Position numbers and translations under genes: made by a program
Notes under the pieces: model-generated
The model's database searches: none
What the model was told of the DNA's origin: nothing
The model's input: only the letters and a program-made list of their open reading frames with translations
Shown here: positions 1 to 11,889 of the stretch, piece by piece
How positions within the stretch are numbered: the stretch's first letter is position 1
Layout: each line of letters starts with the position of its first letter
Source of the DNA: Aedes albopictus
Taxonomy: Eukaryota > Arthropoda > Insecta > Diptera > Culicidae
Assembly: GCF_035046485.1 (NCBI RefSeq)
Contig: NC_085138.1
Coordinates: forward strand, 274,889,694-274,953,693
Length of the DNA: 64,000 bases
Reading direction: 5' to 3'

Positions 1-215
1 AAGCGGAAACAGCATACTCTCCCAAATGGCGCTCGGAAATAGCGGAGTGCAAGGAAATGGAACTGCTGTACCGTTTCCAAGAATCGCAGAAGTTCTAGGC
101 TCAACGCACCCCGCAACGGCTTCATGCCGTGAACCATAATCAGCAATGTTATGATGGGAGCCTCCTGACGGACGAACCTGAGGTGATTACATAGTGGCAG
201 CAGCACCTGAAAGGC
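1..215 (+). pseudogene. RTE-like LINE fragment (linker before reverse transcriptase)
   Basis: This stretch aligns by eye with 31.55-31.83 kb, the linker between endonuclease and reverse transcriptase of the RTE-like LINE in the middle of the window. Shared stretches include those encoding a MELLYR-like peptide and a LLTDxxEVI-like peptide. In-frame stops interrupt it, so it is a non-functional relic. It runs off the left edge of the window and stops abruptly near 215, where the sequence becomes AT-rich. Confidence 0.65.
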
Positions 216-779
216 GTGACTTTTGTTCGTACAACAAATTTTAAATTTTTATGGGCAACGTGGTTTGTGGACGGCCCCTTAAAATTTTTCGAGTGCATCT
301 TGGTGGCTATCGCAATGGTTGATGTTGATGATGATGGGGTACGTCATACGTTACGGGTTTCCTATCAACGAAGCATTGCTGCTGGTACGTTTTGCTTGAG
401 TCGAGAATACGCTAACAGATTCGCTATGGACACCAACAATAAATCTGCCTTGATACCCTCCCGCCCCTTTTAGCCATACCCTCCAGACTTTGGCAGGCCG
501 TATATTATTTTCCGACAGAAAGGGGTAAAATAAAAGTTCAACTTTTGATACAAAGGCAATGCAAATGTTTAAACACTGTAAAGATTAGCATTGGTATGGT
601 TGGTACAGGTAAGCATCGGGTCGCGATAGGTGACCGGAAACAGGCTAATGAGATTTTGGTGAATTAGTTTTTTACGTTGGAGTATAGCGTTTACCTACTT
701 GAGAAACCGAACTGTGCAAATGTGAGCTCTGAATTAGTCGAAGTTTAGCTTACCTTTATAACTTGTGGGCTACAAAGGA
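216..779. other. No gene recognised
   Basis: AT-leaning sequence between two RTE-like relics. The 85-codon open frame at 216-473 has no recognisable domain. I see no clear repeat structure here. Confidence 0.4.
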
Positions 780-2045
780 ACTTTACACCAACGCCGAGCG
801 TATAGGTTGTATTATTCGCTCTCGTACGTTGTTGCAGCATTCTCGCCCATGCTGCATTCTTCTCGTTTTTCAACTGTTCACATTCGCCGTCGTACCAGTC
901 GTTTCTGTGATTCGGAGTCGCGAAGCCTAGTGCTGTAGCCGAGGTACTACCTATGGCGGATCGGATGTCCCTCCAGCCATCTTCAAGTGTCTTGAGCCAC
1001 TTCTACGTTACGCAGCTGCTCAATGTTGAGCCGTGGCGTTCGACTTCGACGCGTGGTAATAACTGTCGAAAGTTTTGACCGCATGCATACAGCTACTAAG
1101 TAGTGATCCGAATATGTATTCGTACTGCGGTATGTGCGGACATTGGTTATATCCAAGAAGAATTTACCGTCGATTAGAACGTGGTCGATTTGGTTTTCTG
1201 TTTGATGGTCGGGTGATCTCCAGGTGGCTTTGTGGATATCTTTGCGGGGGAAGAAGGTGCTTCGGACTACTATATCACGGGAGGCAGCAAAGTTTACGCA
1301 TCGCTGGCCGTTTTCATTCGATACGGCGTGCAGGCTGTTTCGCCCGATTGTACATTGTATCGGTCTGTACATTTCCTCCCTTCCTACCTACGCGTTCATG
1401 TCGCCGACAACAATTTGCACGTCACGAGGCGAACAGCCATCGTATGTTTGCTCTAACTGCGCGTAGAACACAGTTAGAAAAAATCACCGACTTCGGTAAT
1501 GTTTTACCGAAATCTCAACTGTTAAGTTTTTTCTACAGGAAAAAGTCGGTAAAGGTAGCAACTTTTACCGAAGTTCCTTAGTGTTTGACAGATAATTGAT
1601 AACATTTTACCGAAATTTGTTATTTTTTTACTGAATTTCGTTAAAAATCCATTACCGAACGCTCAGTGGTTGAGATTTCGGTAAAAATACCGAACGCGAT
1701 TAGCTGTGAACGCTTTTTTCTCGTCATCAGGTCTACCTTCGAGTGGACAGTGGACGTTGATGATGCTGTAGTTGAAAAAGCGGCCCTTAACTCTCAACAT
1801 GCACATCCTTGCGTTGATCGGCTGCCATCCGATCACACGTTGTCGCATCTTGCCCAACACTGTAAATCCTGTTCCCAGTTCATTGGTGGTGCCACAGCTT
1901 TGGTAGAAGGTAGCCGCTCGATGCCCGCTTTCCACACTTTCTGTCCAGTCCAACATAGTTCCTGCAACGCCACGATGTCGAAGTTGCGGGGATGTAATTC
2001 GTTGTTTCGTCGTTTATGACAATTAAATTGAATGCATTTTTCCAT
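780..2045 (-). pseudogene. RTE-like LINE relic: endonuclease domain and linker
   Basis: Read on the minus strand, this encodes an endonuclease/exonuclease/phosphatase (EEP) domain of the RTE type. It starts with NFDIVALQE-like sequence near 1975, then a TFYQSCGTTNELGTGF stretch, VIGWQPINARM and INVHCP. After a break come TWRSPDHQTENQIDHVLIDG and SDHYLV at 1360-1080, then a WYDGECEQLKNEKNAAW-like linker near 880. The catalytic SDH and the IDHV segment can be seen. Frameshifts and a 240-bp transposon at 1469-1708 break the frame, and the reverse transcriptase is missing. In a live element this enzyme would nick target DNA for target-primed reverse transcription. Confidence 0.8.
1469..1708. mobile_element. 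MITE with CACAG ends inserted in the RTE relic
   Basis: The 240-bp element starts CACAGTTAG and ends TTAGCTGTG. Its inverted ends share a subterminal block containing TTACCGAAATCTCAAC. Removing it restores the host LINE codons for DDEKKAFYAQ, leaving a duplicated AA, so the target duplication appears to be only 2 bp and is not TA. It has no coding capacity. The superfamily is uncertain. Confidence 0.7.
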
Positions 2046-2069
2046 GTATAACTCAAAAATACAACTGCT

Positions 2070-2619
2070 TCAGGGGTTTCAGTGAAGTACTAGAAGCTCT
2101 CAGGAGCGTTTCAAGGGGGTTCCAGGGGCTTTACGGGGTCTCAGAGGGGTTCAAAGGGCCTGAGAGGCGTTTTAAATGGTTTTAGGGTGTTCTAAGGGCG
2201 TTCTAATGGGGGTTTCAGGGGGTCTCAGGTGCTTTCCATGGGGTGCGAAGGGGTTTTAGGGGGTTTTTGTTGGCATTTCTGGAAGTTTCAGAGCGTTTTC
2301 GGCGGGTTTCTGAGGAGTTACGTGGCGTCCGAAGGCAATTAAGGGGTATTTCAGAGGTAGTTTAGGAAGTTTCACTGGATTTCAGAGGCGTTAACGGTGG
2401 TATCGGAAGGTCTCATCTCAGGACGCGTTACATGGGGTCCGAGGAAGTTTTAGGGGGATTTCGGAGGCATTTCAGGAAGCTTAAGTTGATTTTTACAGGC
2501 TTCAGAGGCATTTACGGGGGTTTCGGAGTGTCTCGAATGCATTGCATGGGGTCCGAGAGGGTTTTGTGGAGATCTCAGTGGCATTTCAGGAAGTCCCAGA
2601 GGACTTTCAGAAACCAATT
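2070..2619. repeat. Degenerate G-rich tandem array
   Basis: Short motifs such as GGGTTTCAG, GAGGCGTT and ACATGGGGTCCGAG recur with an irregular higher-order period of about 110-125 bp (compare 2425 with 2546). The same vocabulary appears reverse-complemented at 3640-3835 and in both orientations at 48.19-49.56 kb. Open frames here are by-products of the repeat. Confidence 0.7.
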
Positions 2620-2874
2620 CAGGCCAAACATTTTAATAGGTCCTATCTGCAGTTCAAAGGTTCTCTTTGTTCACGTTCTCTTTCAATTTTTGATATGTAA
2701 TGGTACACTTTTCAACTACTCTTGCAGTACAAATCAAAAGACGGTTGTTTTGACCATCTTTCTATGGAAGGAGACAATCATAATTCGAATAAATAGCTGA
2801 GATATTAACGAAAGGGAGGGAAACCAAAGAGAACCTCTCTTCTGCAGATAGGACCTTTAGATATGTCTGGCCTG
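2620..2874. mobile_element. MITE with CAGGCC ends and AATT target duplication
   Basis: The 255-bp element has inverted ends of about 45 bp. Both contain AGGTCCTATCTGCAG followed by GGTTCTCTTTG. It is flanked by AATT at 2616-2619 and 2875-2878, which suggests a 4-bp target duplication. It is non-coding, with an unassigned superfamily. Confidence 0.65.
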
Positions 2875-3032
2875 AATTTAAAAAAAAACCTTGAAATTCA
2901 AAGTTCCATAGTTCCATTCAATTGCTCTTGAAATTCCTGTTATCCATATGAAATGCCCCTGGTTAAAGAGTGTTCCTGATACGACCCTGACCCACAATGC
3001 CTCGAAACGGCCATAAACCTCCGTAACCCCAA

Positions 3033-3581
3033 TGTTGGGGTACGTCACCAACTCCGTTAAGCAAACACCTTTTTGTGTTAGTGTGCTTTAAGCTACAAAC
3101 AATTTTTATTTTAGTTTTAGTTCGCAGTTCAATGGCATTAATTCTACTTACAAATTAGGTTTTCAATCTGGAAGTGGAGTAGGATTCGTGCAGCCTCCCG
3201 TTCGGGTAAATTTGAGTAATCTAGGGATCTGGGAACACATGATCATTAGCTGCGATTTAATGTTACCCTAGTCGTACTTACAATAGCTATAGTTCAACAA
3301 TTAATGTTAAGTTTCGCGCAGTAGTGTAGGATTAGGTTTAGAAAACTGTAAGTAACTGTAAATATAACTTTAGTAAACATTATAATTTAGCGGTAATTCA
3401 TTTATTTTCACCATTGGATAGTTGGATTAATTGCAGCACAACTGGAATTCACTTTCACGTTTGTTGTTCTACCTAGTTTCTACCAAGTCATCTTCGATGA
3501 CGTTTTAGTGAGGCCCATGTCAGAGTTGACAGTAGGACCCACATCGACAGTGTTTCCGTTGGGTGGGATTTCGTCGCAACA
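3033..3581 (+). mobile_element. Probable solo LTR (BEL/Pao-like)
   Basis: The 549-bp segment begins TGTTGGGGTACG and ends CGTCGCAACA, so it has the TG...CA form with matching TGTTG/CAACA tips. It is flanked by 5-bp direct repeats CCCAA at 3028-3032 and 3582-3586, the size expected of an LTR-retroelement integrase. No internal coding region adjoins it, which is why I call it a solo LTR left by recombination between two LTRs. The BEL/Pao assignment is from end sequence and length only. Confidence 0.7.
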
Positions 3582-3639
3582 CCCAATGAAACCACATTGA
3601 AATCAACAAAATCAATTGATTTAATTGTTGATTAACGAA

Positions 3640-3835
3640 TTTATAATGTCACTGAAACCCCTTGCATCGCATTTCAAAGGCTTCTGAACCTTCCCCCTGA
3701 TTTTCCCTTAAACTCCTTGAAACGCAACTGAAATCCCCATTATCGCAGTAGAACGCAAAGGAAACCTGACGGAACGACCCTTAAAGATTTCTGAAATCCC
3801 TTGAAACGCCTCTGAAGCCCCTTGACATCCTTTAT
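3640..3835. repeat. Degenerate C-rich array (opposite polarity to 2.07-2.62 kb)
   Basis: CTGAAACCCC, CCTTGAAACGC and TGAAATCCC motifs recur. This is the reverse complement of the array at 2070-2619. The solo LTR and a MITE lie between the two blocks. Confidence 0.6.
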
Positions 3836-6060
3836 TTTTTTTTTGAAATTTCGTTGATATTTTTGTCACTCAAAAAAAAAATCTCGCGTTCCACACCAAA
3901 TTTCATCGTATCAGCCTGCATTAGCTCTGAGCTGTGACTCTGCCGTCACCTGCACAAAGCATACCTAGCCACCAAAAGCGATCAGAGCGTTTGGGATTCA
4001 GAGAAGCCAAGAAAAGAACGACAAATAGTCGTATGAGATAAAAGGTGCCAGATAGTGTCAATCAGGCAGTTAGTTAATATTGTATTAGCAAGTCATTCAA
4101 TCAATTATAAGAGATTTTTAACATATTTTTACATGATTCAAAGCCCAAAACGCGGCAACAATTGTATTCATCCTTTTTGGGCCAGGCAGCGGGGTGAGCA
4201 TTTTTTTTTCTTTCGAATGTCATTCAAAACGCTATACGAGGACGTGGGGTGATCAACAAAGTGGCGATATAGGCGTTGAATTTCTGTTGGTTTTATCTAT
4301 TAGCGTTTAGCTCGAAGCGACACAGTTTCGACAGAGGTGGACAGTTCGGTTACTCAGAAAGAGATCCCTTTGGGAGATATGCAAAATTTAAATTATTCTA
4401 TCGGGTCTTGAAGAAACCGTTGCCCTTGAGAGTTTGGGTAATTTGTGGGAAGAGCGATGTGCTACTTTTGGAGCAGTTTAATTAGCGTTTCATAATTTTT
4501 GTTCCTGAGTTTGCACAATTAGTTTTGGTCTCCACCGACACACAAATTGTGTCGTAATAGAGTTCATTTTACTTTATGGTGGTAATTTACCACTAACCCA
4601 CAGCACAACGGTGCACTCTGCCTCGATGAAGCTTTTCTTTGCCGGGCAGTTTCAGTTAGATAGCCAGTACACCAGGAAACTTCCCCATGCAGAAGTTTAT
4701 ATTTTCATTAGGAACTGTGAGTAAGACACATTATCACGCTCGGTCTTGGGAGGTTTGCTTATTACAGAGTTTCTCATAAGTTGCATAGCATATCTTGTGA
4801 CTCTTTAAGAAAAAGGCTACTGCATTGCAAATACGGCATGGAAGTATTTGAATTGCCGCATGACTCAGTTCTTCAGTCTTAATAGATCACATTTCGAAAT
4901 CATTGGGACTGAGTAGCATGCAACGAACTTTTTTCACTTCAGTACAGCTAATTGATAAATCAAGTGGCAAAGGATTATAAACTTGCTTTTCTGCACTATC
5001 GAAACACCATCGTCGCTGGTGGCTTGCTGTACCTACAGATTAAAACAGCTGCCTTTTCCAAACTGCAACTTGAGGCGTGATGAGCTTTAAGCTTCAAGCT
5101 GTTGGGTAATTTGCCTCTCAACCATCGTGCTGCATCCCTGTCGTCGTCGTCATCGTCTCATCTCTGGAACCTAGTAAAGTTGAGTTTACCTTGGCGCCCA
5201 GTTGGTTTTTCGCTTCCGCTTCTAGCGGTAGTTGGTTTGGTGGCTTGTTCTTATTTTAATTAGTTTTCAAATTTAACTTTTCAATTTCGACATCATGATG
5301 GGAAAACGGAACTCACAAGCACCTCAGGAGATCATGAAATTAGGCAACTCGGACTTTTTACTCTAGTGAGAAATTAGAGTAAATTAATTTATTGTGTTAC
5401 GATACACACTAAATTAACTTTCGTTTTTGCTTGATTCAACGTTTCAATTGGGACAGAGCCGGCTTTTCAGTTTGATATGTTTCAAATCTTTGCCAATAGC
5501 TAAAAGGAACAAACTAATCCAAACTTTTTAAAGACATTCTGGAGCTAAACAGACTAAACCAAAAGGTTGCTTGACTTGTCCCCAATATAATTATCATTCA
5601 ACAGTCGGCACGACATCAACTTTTGCCGTTCCTCGGAACAACCGCATCTTTTCCGCTTCTCTCGGGACCAAATAGATACACACAGCAACCAACCAACCAA
5701 CCAACCCAACGCCACAACGGCACACTAATGAAGACGCCAAGGGAAAATATCCTACGCTGATACCAATCTCAATTAAGCACGCACGTGTGTTCCATTGTAA
5801 GTGGCCTGCTCACTTGCACCCGAAAAAACTTTGTGTGTAACAGGAAGCGTTTAGTCGCACAGCAGCAACAGCAGCAGCAGCCGGGCCATGTAACCAAATC
5901 CACCGAACAAGTTGTTTTCGGTTCGCGAGAATCGTTTCTTTTACATGCGGTCCAACAGCGTCATCATCAGTGCTAGCGTAACATATGAAAAGAGTCTGGC
6001 TGGAGAAGGAATGCTCTGTTGGTAGGAATAGTTTTTTGTTTTGTTTTGAGGAGGACTGCA
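3836..6060. other. No gene recognised; apparently low-copy sequence
   Basis: Contains poly-T/poly-A stretches at 3832-3880, a short (AACC)n-like tract near 5690-5705 and a CAG/CAA-rich tract near 5861-5882 that yields a poly-Q in a short open frame. I see no conserved protein motif and no convincing exon series. It could be intergenic or intronic host DNA. Confidence 0.4.
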
Positions 6061-6084
6061 AAATGGTATCTGTTTATCAAGGAA

Positions 6085-7808
6085 GGCGGCAAAACAGGGC
6101 TAAACCGCCGTCTGTTCTGGCATTAAGCGGTTAAGTAAGAAGACTGTATCGCATCAGCTATTACCTACCCGGTGGTAGCACCATTACGGAAGCGCCCAAC
6201 ATATCTCTGGGCCTCAAAAGTTCCTACCTCATGCTTTCACGGCTCAAGCAATGATAGAAACCGCCAGCTAAGAGTTGTGTGCTTTGCTGGTAGTACAGCC
6301 TGGGCACTGTTATCCTTCTGACTTCAGCTAGATTGAGGAGGTACGTCCCCAGCGTCTGTACTCCAAGGAGATGTGGCTCCAAAAGCATCTGTTCTGGCAT
6401 CCAGCGGCTGAGTATGAAATATTCATTTACCGGAAGCTATTACTAAGGTGGCAACCCCACCACGGTGGATAGGGGACCTTAGGCCAATAACCTACTGTTT
6501 CATAAACCTAAAAACCGTTACAGAAACCGAAAATGAAAGATTATGAGCTGATTCAACGGCAACGAATTTTAGCGCGAAACAACGAATAAGAAATGAAACT
6601 TGGAATGTTCTAACCCTAGCCCAGCAGGGTGAACAACTAGTGAATGAGGCATGACGTATGAAGCTTGAGATCCTAGGACTGAGCGAAGTTCGTTGGCCGA
6701 ACTTTGGAGAACACAGATTGACATCCGGTCAAATTTTGCTATACTATGGCCTACGAGGCGAACACGATCCACGCCACCGTGGAGTTGGTTTCCTGCTTAG
6801 CGCTCACGCCCACGCAGCGCTCAGTTAAAACTCCTTTGAGCACATCGGAAACCTTTTTGCAAGTATTGGCCACGCCATGAATACTTCAGCATGATCCACC
6901 AAAGGTTCGATACACTACGTGTCAACAAAGCTGATTGTAGTAGATAGAAACAACCATCCGTAGCATGAAATAGAACAGGGCTCCGGGAGTCGATCGCATA
7001 TCAGCTGAGATGCTCAAAGTTGACCCCGCAGTATCAGCACTACTGCTGCATTAATTGTTCTGCAACATATTGGAAACCGTGTCATTTTCGGCCGACTGGA
7101 TGCAAGGCGTCTTAGTAAAGGTACCCAAAAAGGGTGCTTTGACTGTATGCGATAATTGGCGGGGTATCATGTTGCTGTGTATCGTTCTCAGAGTCCTCTG
7201 CAAAGTGATCTTTAACCGGATACTGGAGAAAATTGACGCAACTCTCCGACGGCAGCAAGTAGGATTCCGTGCTGGACGATCCTGTGTGCTGCGTGGACCA
7301 TATTGTCACGCTGTGCATCATTCTGGACTCAATCAATAAATTCCAAGATTCTCTCTACCTGGTGTTTATTGATTACGAAAAAGCTATCGTCCGTCTCAAT
7401 CACGAAAATATGTGGGGACCTCTCAGGCGCAAATGTGTCTCTGAGAAAATCGTCGGCCTCATCAAAGCACAGTACAGGGCACTTTCGTGCAGAGTACTGC
7501 ACAACGGTGTCTCTTCCGACCCCATCCGAGTCGTTGCTGGAGTGAGGCAAGGATGTATCCTATCACCGCTACTGTTCCTCATCGTAATAAACGAGATTTT
7601 GGCAGGTGCGATTGATCGGGCAGCAAATTGTGGGTTGCTGTGGCAATCCTTTTCTATGCAGCACCTAAATGACTTCGAATTGGCTGATGACGTTGCTCTT
7701 CTAGCTCAACGGCGCTCTGATATGCAGAGCAAGCTCGATCGATGTCAATCGCTCCACGGCGGCAAGTCTTACCATCAACGTCAACAAGACCAAATTGTTA
7801 TATGTTAA
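6085..7808 (+). pseudogene. RTE-like LINE relic, family B (5' UTR, endonuclease, RT)
   Basis: A 5' non-coding part containing CTGTTCTGGCAT twice (about 6114 and 6390) leads into an endonuclease start resembling LGTWNVLTLAQQG and EILGLSEVRWPNFGEHRL (6590-6780), then a GVGFLLSAHAHAAL segment. Much of the endonuclease is deleted. RT follows: ADWMQGVLVKVPKKG and CDNWRGIMLL (about 7090-7175), GFRAGRSCV, LVFIDYEKA, VRQGCILSPLLF (about 7540-7590) and the active-site LADDVALLAQRR (about 7680). Frameshifts near 7270-7300 and in the endonuclease make it inactive. It is a different family from the RTE-like element at 29.4-45.3 kb. Confidence 0.8.
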
Positions 7809-7829
7809 CACGGTTAGCCCTAGGGTTAG

Positions 7830-8954
7830 CCCTTCCAGCTTTACGGCGAATTTTTGCTTCTCCGTATTCCGCATTGTCTAATCTAATCTAATCTAATACA
7901 TACGCAGCCAGTACAAGAAAGCATCCTGGAAAATAATCGGGTTAGATTACGCCCGATTATTTTTCTTGTCAATATTGATGCTTGTGGCATATCAAGGATA
8001 TGACACAAGCGTCAAAGCGGCCAGGCCTACTGCGCAGTACTTAACGCAAAGATGACTCTTGGAAATGCCTCGACTTTCAAATGTTACGTCAAGCGTCGTC
8101 GAAACAGTTCCAGAATCTACAGGGATGGAAGGATGCGTGGACATACCGTACCAAACGCTCCAGGTAATATACAGTTGGAAATGATGATATACAAATATAA
8201 TGGCAAACATAATTGAGAAAATAAGTTGAATAATATATGTTGGAAAGATCTCACCCATCTGTCCATCTGTTCGTTATCCAATGGTTTGCTTCCGGTTCAT
8301 TTGATTCTTGATGATTTGCACATGTTCGAGTCCGTTACCATGGCCATCTTTCGGCGGTTGTCATGCGTATGACTTTGTGAAGCATCATTGAAATAGATTT
8401 ACTGCACTTTTTCGCGACGCAACCACCAAGAAAAAGCCACCAATTTCCGAGCAGCGTAGGAGTTAAAACGTATTAATGATTGGGAATAACGCGGAAACCT
8501 TAAAATGGTCCTCCGAAAATCTAAAACGAGCTCCGATACCCAAAGCTACAATTCAAAGCAAGTGACACAAAGCACTAAGAATCACATTCTACAAAATCAA
8601 TACGCAAAAAAGGAAAACGGGGATAAAAACACATGTTTAGAGTCTTTACAATTGTTCTAAGAATCTTCTCACAGCACTTCCGGAAGTTTTCCATTTTAAC
8701 CACTTCAACAAATAACATTCTTGACCGAAAACTCTCCTGTGATCTTGCGCTTAAAGAACCATATCACCACACTATAAAAAATTGTTCACTTTCGTTCACG
8801 AGCCGCATTTTAATATCAAATCTCTATCGAATTTTCTCTGTCGAATCACCAGCAGAATTCTTTTTCACCGGCCGATTTCCCTGCGAAGCGAAAACGTCAC
8901 GCGTACGAAAAATGCAGCCGCCCGCCGGCACGGCTTACTGCGATCCCCTTGCTT
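7830..8954. other. Repeat-derived insert in RTE family B, non-coding
   Basis: Sequence inserted between the RT of family B and its 3' end near 10.03 kb. It opens with a copy of the CTTCTCCGTATTCCGC motif that recurs at 8951 and, inverted, near 9420. Four TCTAA units follow at about 7877-7896, then a small hairpin (AATAATCGGG...CCCGATTATT) near 7930-7965. No coding signal was found; the 139-codon frame at 8633-9052 has no recognisable domain. Confidence 0.45.
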
Positions 8955-9421
8955 CTCCGTATTCCGCATTGCGATTGAAATTTGGTTGGAAATTTAGTAT
9001 GGGAAAACGTGCTTTTTTGCATTTTACTCATAAATTGAAATTTTTTGTCTAAAACAATCTAACCAATGATGTTGAAGTATAGCCTAGGATATGCCGAACA
9101 ACTTTGCCGAAGATCGCAAAGTGATCCGACACTTGTGAAAAAAGTTATTACGTGCAGATTGCCCGGTGGTGCTTAACATTTAACATGTAAAGGAATAACA
9201 TCAATAATGAAATCTCAATTTTCAGGCGAATAACTTTTTTCACAAGAGTCGGATCACTTTGTGGTCTTCGGCAAAGTTTTTCGCCATATCCTAGGCTACA
9301 CTTTAACGTCATTAGTTACATGGCATTGGACAAAAAAATTCAACTTATGAGTAAAATGCAAAAAAGTACGTTTTCCCACACTAACTTCCATACAAATTTC
9401 AATCGCAATGCGGAATACGGG
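8955..9421. repeat. Long inverted repeat (foldback), arms about 200 bp
   Basis: The left arm starts CTCCGTATTCCGCATTGCG and the right arm ends with its complement, CGCAATGCGGAATACGG. Inner matches include GGGAAAACGT/ACGTTTTCCC, CATATCCTAGGC-type and GTCGGATCACTTTG-type blocks. The centre lies near 9190-9200. It resembles the inverted repeats at 17.6-18.3 kb and a half arm near 32.65 kb. No coding potential. Confidence 0.75.
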
Positions 9422-10028
9422 GACACAATCAATCGCTCCAAAATTTTGCACAGCTGTATTGGACGCTAATATAGATTAAAAAAGCTTTGTTTCGGGTTGA
9501 TACGATCAAATTTAAAGTTTATCCATACAACGTTGACCCACTCTAGTATGGAGGTATATAAGTCGATCACACTCTACCAGTTTTGTTAGAGACCAGTCAT
9601 TGGAACCTTTTCGTCGATTTTCGGCCTCCTTTGACTCCGACATTCGCAACACAAGCAATCAAACTACCGTACGAAACGAAAATGTCAAACGAATGCACTT
9701 CACCACGATAGCGTTTCGGGAGACGGTTCGGCTTTTGTAATTCCTGTCTTCTTCGATAATGGGACCTGTGTTGACTATATGTGTGTCGTATTCAATGCAA
9801 CATGCAAGAATAAACTAATATCAACATTCATAATCAAAATTTTCTGAATATCTATGCGAAAAGCTAGAATTAGACAAATGTCATCGTGTCAGAGACATTG
9901 ATTTGACCCTTTCTTATGTTTATTGATCTTCGTTCTTCCGCTCGTGTTGTGTGTAAGAGGTCACGGTAGCACACGAGCGTAACAAAGCAAACTGACACAC
10001 GACTGCGGCAACGAAATGAAGGAAGTGA
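9422..10028. other. Non-coding; TATA-like motif near 9552
   Basis: AT-rich flank of the foldback. A TATATAAG motif at about 9553 is followed by a pyrimidine-rich stretch, and AATAAA-like signals occur near 9812. This could be part of an LTR or another promoter, but no element ends could be fixed, so no call is made. Confidence 0.3.
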
Positions 10029-10240
10029 AAAGTGTTGAATGTTTACGAGACTGGGGCAGAAACGAAATCTTCAAGCAAGCGTTGGATTGGCACCCAGCAG
10101 AGCAGATGAGGCTCATGATGGCACAGCCTCAACATTAGAGTCGACAAAATTTTGATCTGGCCACAGCTCAAGGCGATGGCTGGCAATCGCCCAGGATGGT
10201 GATGTTTCAACTCGGTCATCTTCACCACCGTGGGTGCTCA
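10029..10240 (+). pseudogene. 3' end of RTE family B
   Basis: Plus-strand translation gives KQALDWHPAEQM and then, with frame shifts, AMAGNRPGW-like and FTTVGAQD-like sequence. This is the C-terminal tail expected of the element whose RT ends at 7808. The roughly 2.2 kb between them is inserted or rearranged. A short AAGAAATGGAACTTGGAAT stretch at 10267, similar to 6588, follows the end. Confidence 0.55.
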
Positions 10241-10789
10241 GGATTGAAAGTATAAGTAATGGATAAGAAATGGAACTTGGAATATAGTTACCTTAGTCAA
10301 GCAGTAACCAGCCTTAGTCTCATACCGGAAGCAAATGATGCGAAAGAGAGAAAATAGCAAGAGTTGATCCCTAGCCGGCTAATTTGAGAAAGTCGCAAAC
10401 ACCGCCTACGACTCTTCCAAGATATTTCATGTTATATTAGTAGAACTAGGAGTCGCAGTACCGACCACTTTTGGTGAGTATCGGTATTTCGGTACTGAGG
10501 CTCACAGTACCGGTAGTACCGGTAAAATGCCGGTACTGGATTTTTTTGACGTTGAATAACGTCCTTCGGCAACATATAGGGGTGTAACTTCAGAAAATCC
10601 AAAAATCGGCCGCGTCACGAAAAGTGGTCAGCTTTTGAACGCTAATAACTCAGTCATTTATGAACGAATTTTAAAAATTTTAGCACCGATCAGACGCAAA
10701 TATTTCCAGCAATTATGTCAATTAATAACAACTATTGATTTTCAACAGTAAACTATTGAAAATTTAGGAAAAGTGAACCCATGTTTTAT

Positions 10790-10973
10790 CCAGCCAATCA
10801 CGTTCGAGCGCCAGTTTGCGGTTTCCCTCCGAGCACCGAGCAGTATAAAAGCTATTTCTTCTTCCCCTCTTCCTTCATTCGTTCCCGACCCCTCGAAGGG
10901 AACGCATCGAAGGAGAGCTAGTCAGTTTGCTCCGTTTGCGTTTTCCTTCAGTATTCGTTCGGCAGCCGTGTGC
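10790..10973 (+). promoter_or_regulatory. Captured histone-type promoter and 5' leader
   Basis: CCAAT at 10794-10798 lies 45 bp upstream of TATAAAA at 10844-10850, a spacing typical of replication-dependent histone promoters. A C/T-rich initiator region follows. No histone reading frame follows: the ATG at 10974 is closed after 16 codons. The promoter seems to have been joined directly to a histone 3' end by deletion. Whether it still drives transcription is unknown. Confidence 0.6.
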
Positions 10974-11098
10974 GATGGTTGTCGGCGGTTCGCGCCGTCG
11001 TGCGTGGCGCCGTCGGAGCCGCTAAAGGCTGGCTCGCTCGGGCCTGTTCATCGCAACGCCACCAACACCACCGTTGCAAGTTCCCGGCTCCTACAAAC

Positions 11099-11114
11099 GG
11101 ACCTTTTCAGGGCC
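11099..11114 (+). promoter_or_regulatory. Histone mRNA 3' stem-loop, one stem mismatch
   Basis: GGACCTTTTCAGGGCC fits the histone stem-loop bound by SLBP (six-pair stem, four-base loop), but the third base pair is A opposite G. The flank CTACAAAC before it and CACC after it match the histone context. A purine-rich GGAAGAGTT lies about 20 nt downstream, where the U7 snRNA site is expected. Confidence 0.75.
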
Positions 11115-11827
11115 ACCGAAATCGTTCTACGGAAGAGTTAACACGAATATTTTAGATTTAGATTGTCGGACAGAATTAGCCTCATGTAAACGGCGGTAAA
11201 TGTAGACGACGGAACAGTCAGCTTTATTACGTCAATGTCAATGTTGGCGTGGAAGTGTGTTTAGATTATGCTAATTTATTACCAATCGAATCCGACCACA
11301 TCGCGGCCTATCTTGATGCATGCCTGAATCGCCCGAGAAATTCGTTTTCTTTTGATCGCAGTACGCAGTTGCGAGAAATGACAGTTCAAGTGGCACTGTT
11401 AGGAAGTTTCTGGCAGGAATCGGTCAAGAAATTTCTTAAGCGATGGGAGGTATGCACTTCAAACGGCTCGGAATCGCTCAAGTAATTTTCGTGCAGTGCA
11501 GAAATTTAACACAGCAAGCCCCATTTGATTTGACGTTTCGTTTCAGCTCCGTACCAGGATCCGGAGTAAAGCGACGCTTTATTATTTCTTGCCTGAATTT
11601 TCCACGCATCGAGATAGGCCAAGAAATTTCTCTCGATCGCCGTACTACCACCCATAATCACGAAACTGGGCTTTAGCAGCCAAACGATACTCAGCAAAAC
11701 TATCCGACAGAATGTTGTCACGAACTCCTCTATCGAACAATGTGTGGGCTAACTACCCAACCCACACGAACGAACGAACAAACCATGTCTCGAAACAACT
11801 CTCCAGCGGGGCGAATGGGATGTGGTC
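11115..11827. other. Helentron internal sequence, origin not recognised
   Basis: About 0.7 kb between the first stem-loop and the H2A 3' end. Short open frames on both strands show no domain. A small hairpin GTGTGGG...CCCACAC sits at about 11741-11767, followed by (GAAC)n. Confidence 0.5.
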
Positions 11828-11841
11828 GTCCTGAAAAGGAC
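11828..11841 (-). promoter_or_regulatory. Histone stem-loop of the H2A fragment
   Basis: Read on the minus strand, GTCCTTTTCAGGAC has a fully paired five-pair stem with a TTTC loop, 50 nt beyond the H2A stop codon. A purine-rich GGAGAGTT follows about 25 nt further on. It is in the correct position and orientation to be the native 3' end signal of the H2A gene. Confidence 0.8.
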
Positions 11842-11889
11842 TGTTTTGTTTTGGTCGACACGCGAGGACGCGAGCGGAATGCTGCTAGC

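Noticed and set aside
5785..5976. Small poly-Q protein gene
   Set aside because: The only notable feature is a short CAG/CAA tract; there is no domain, splice context or conserved motif.
9553..9830. LTR with TATA box and poly(A) signal
   Set aside because: No TG...CA ends, target duplication or second copy could be located.
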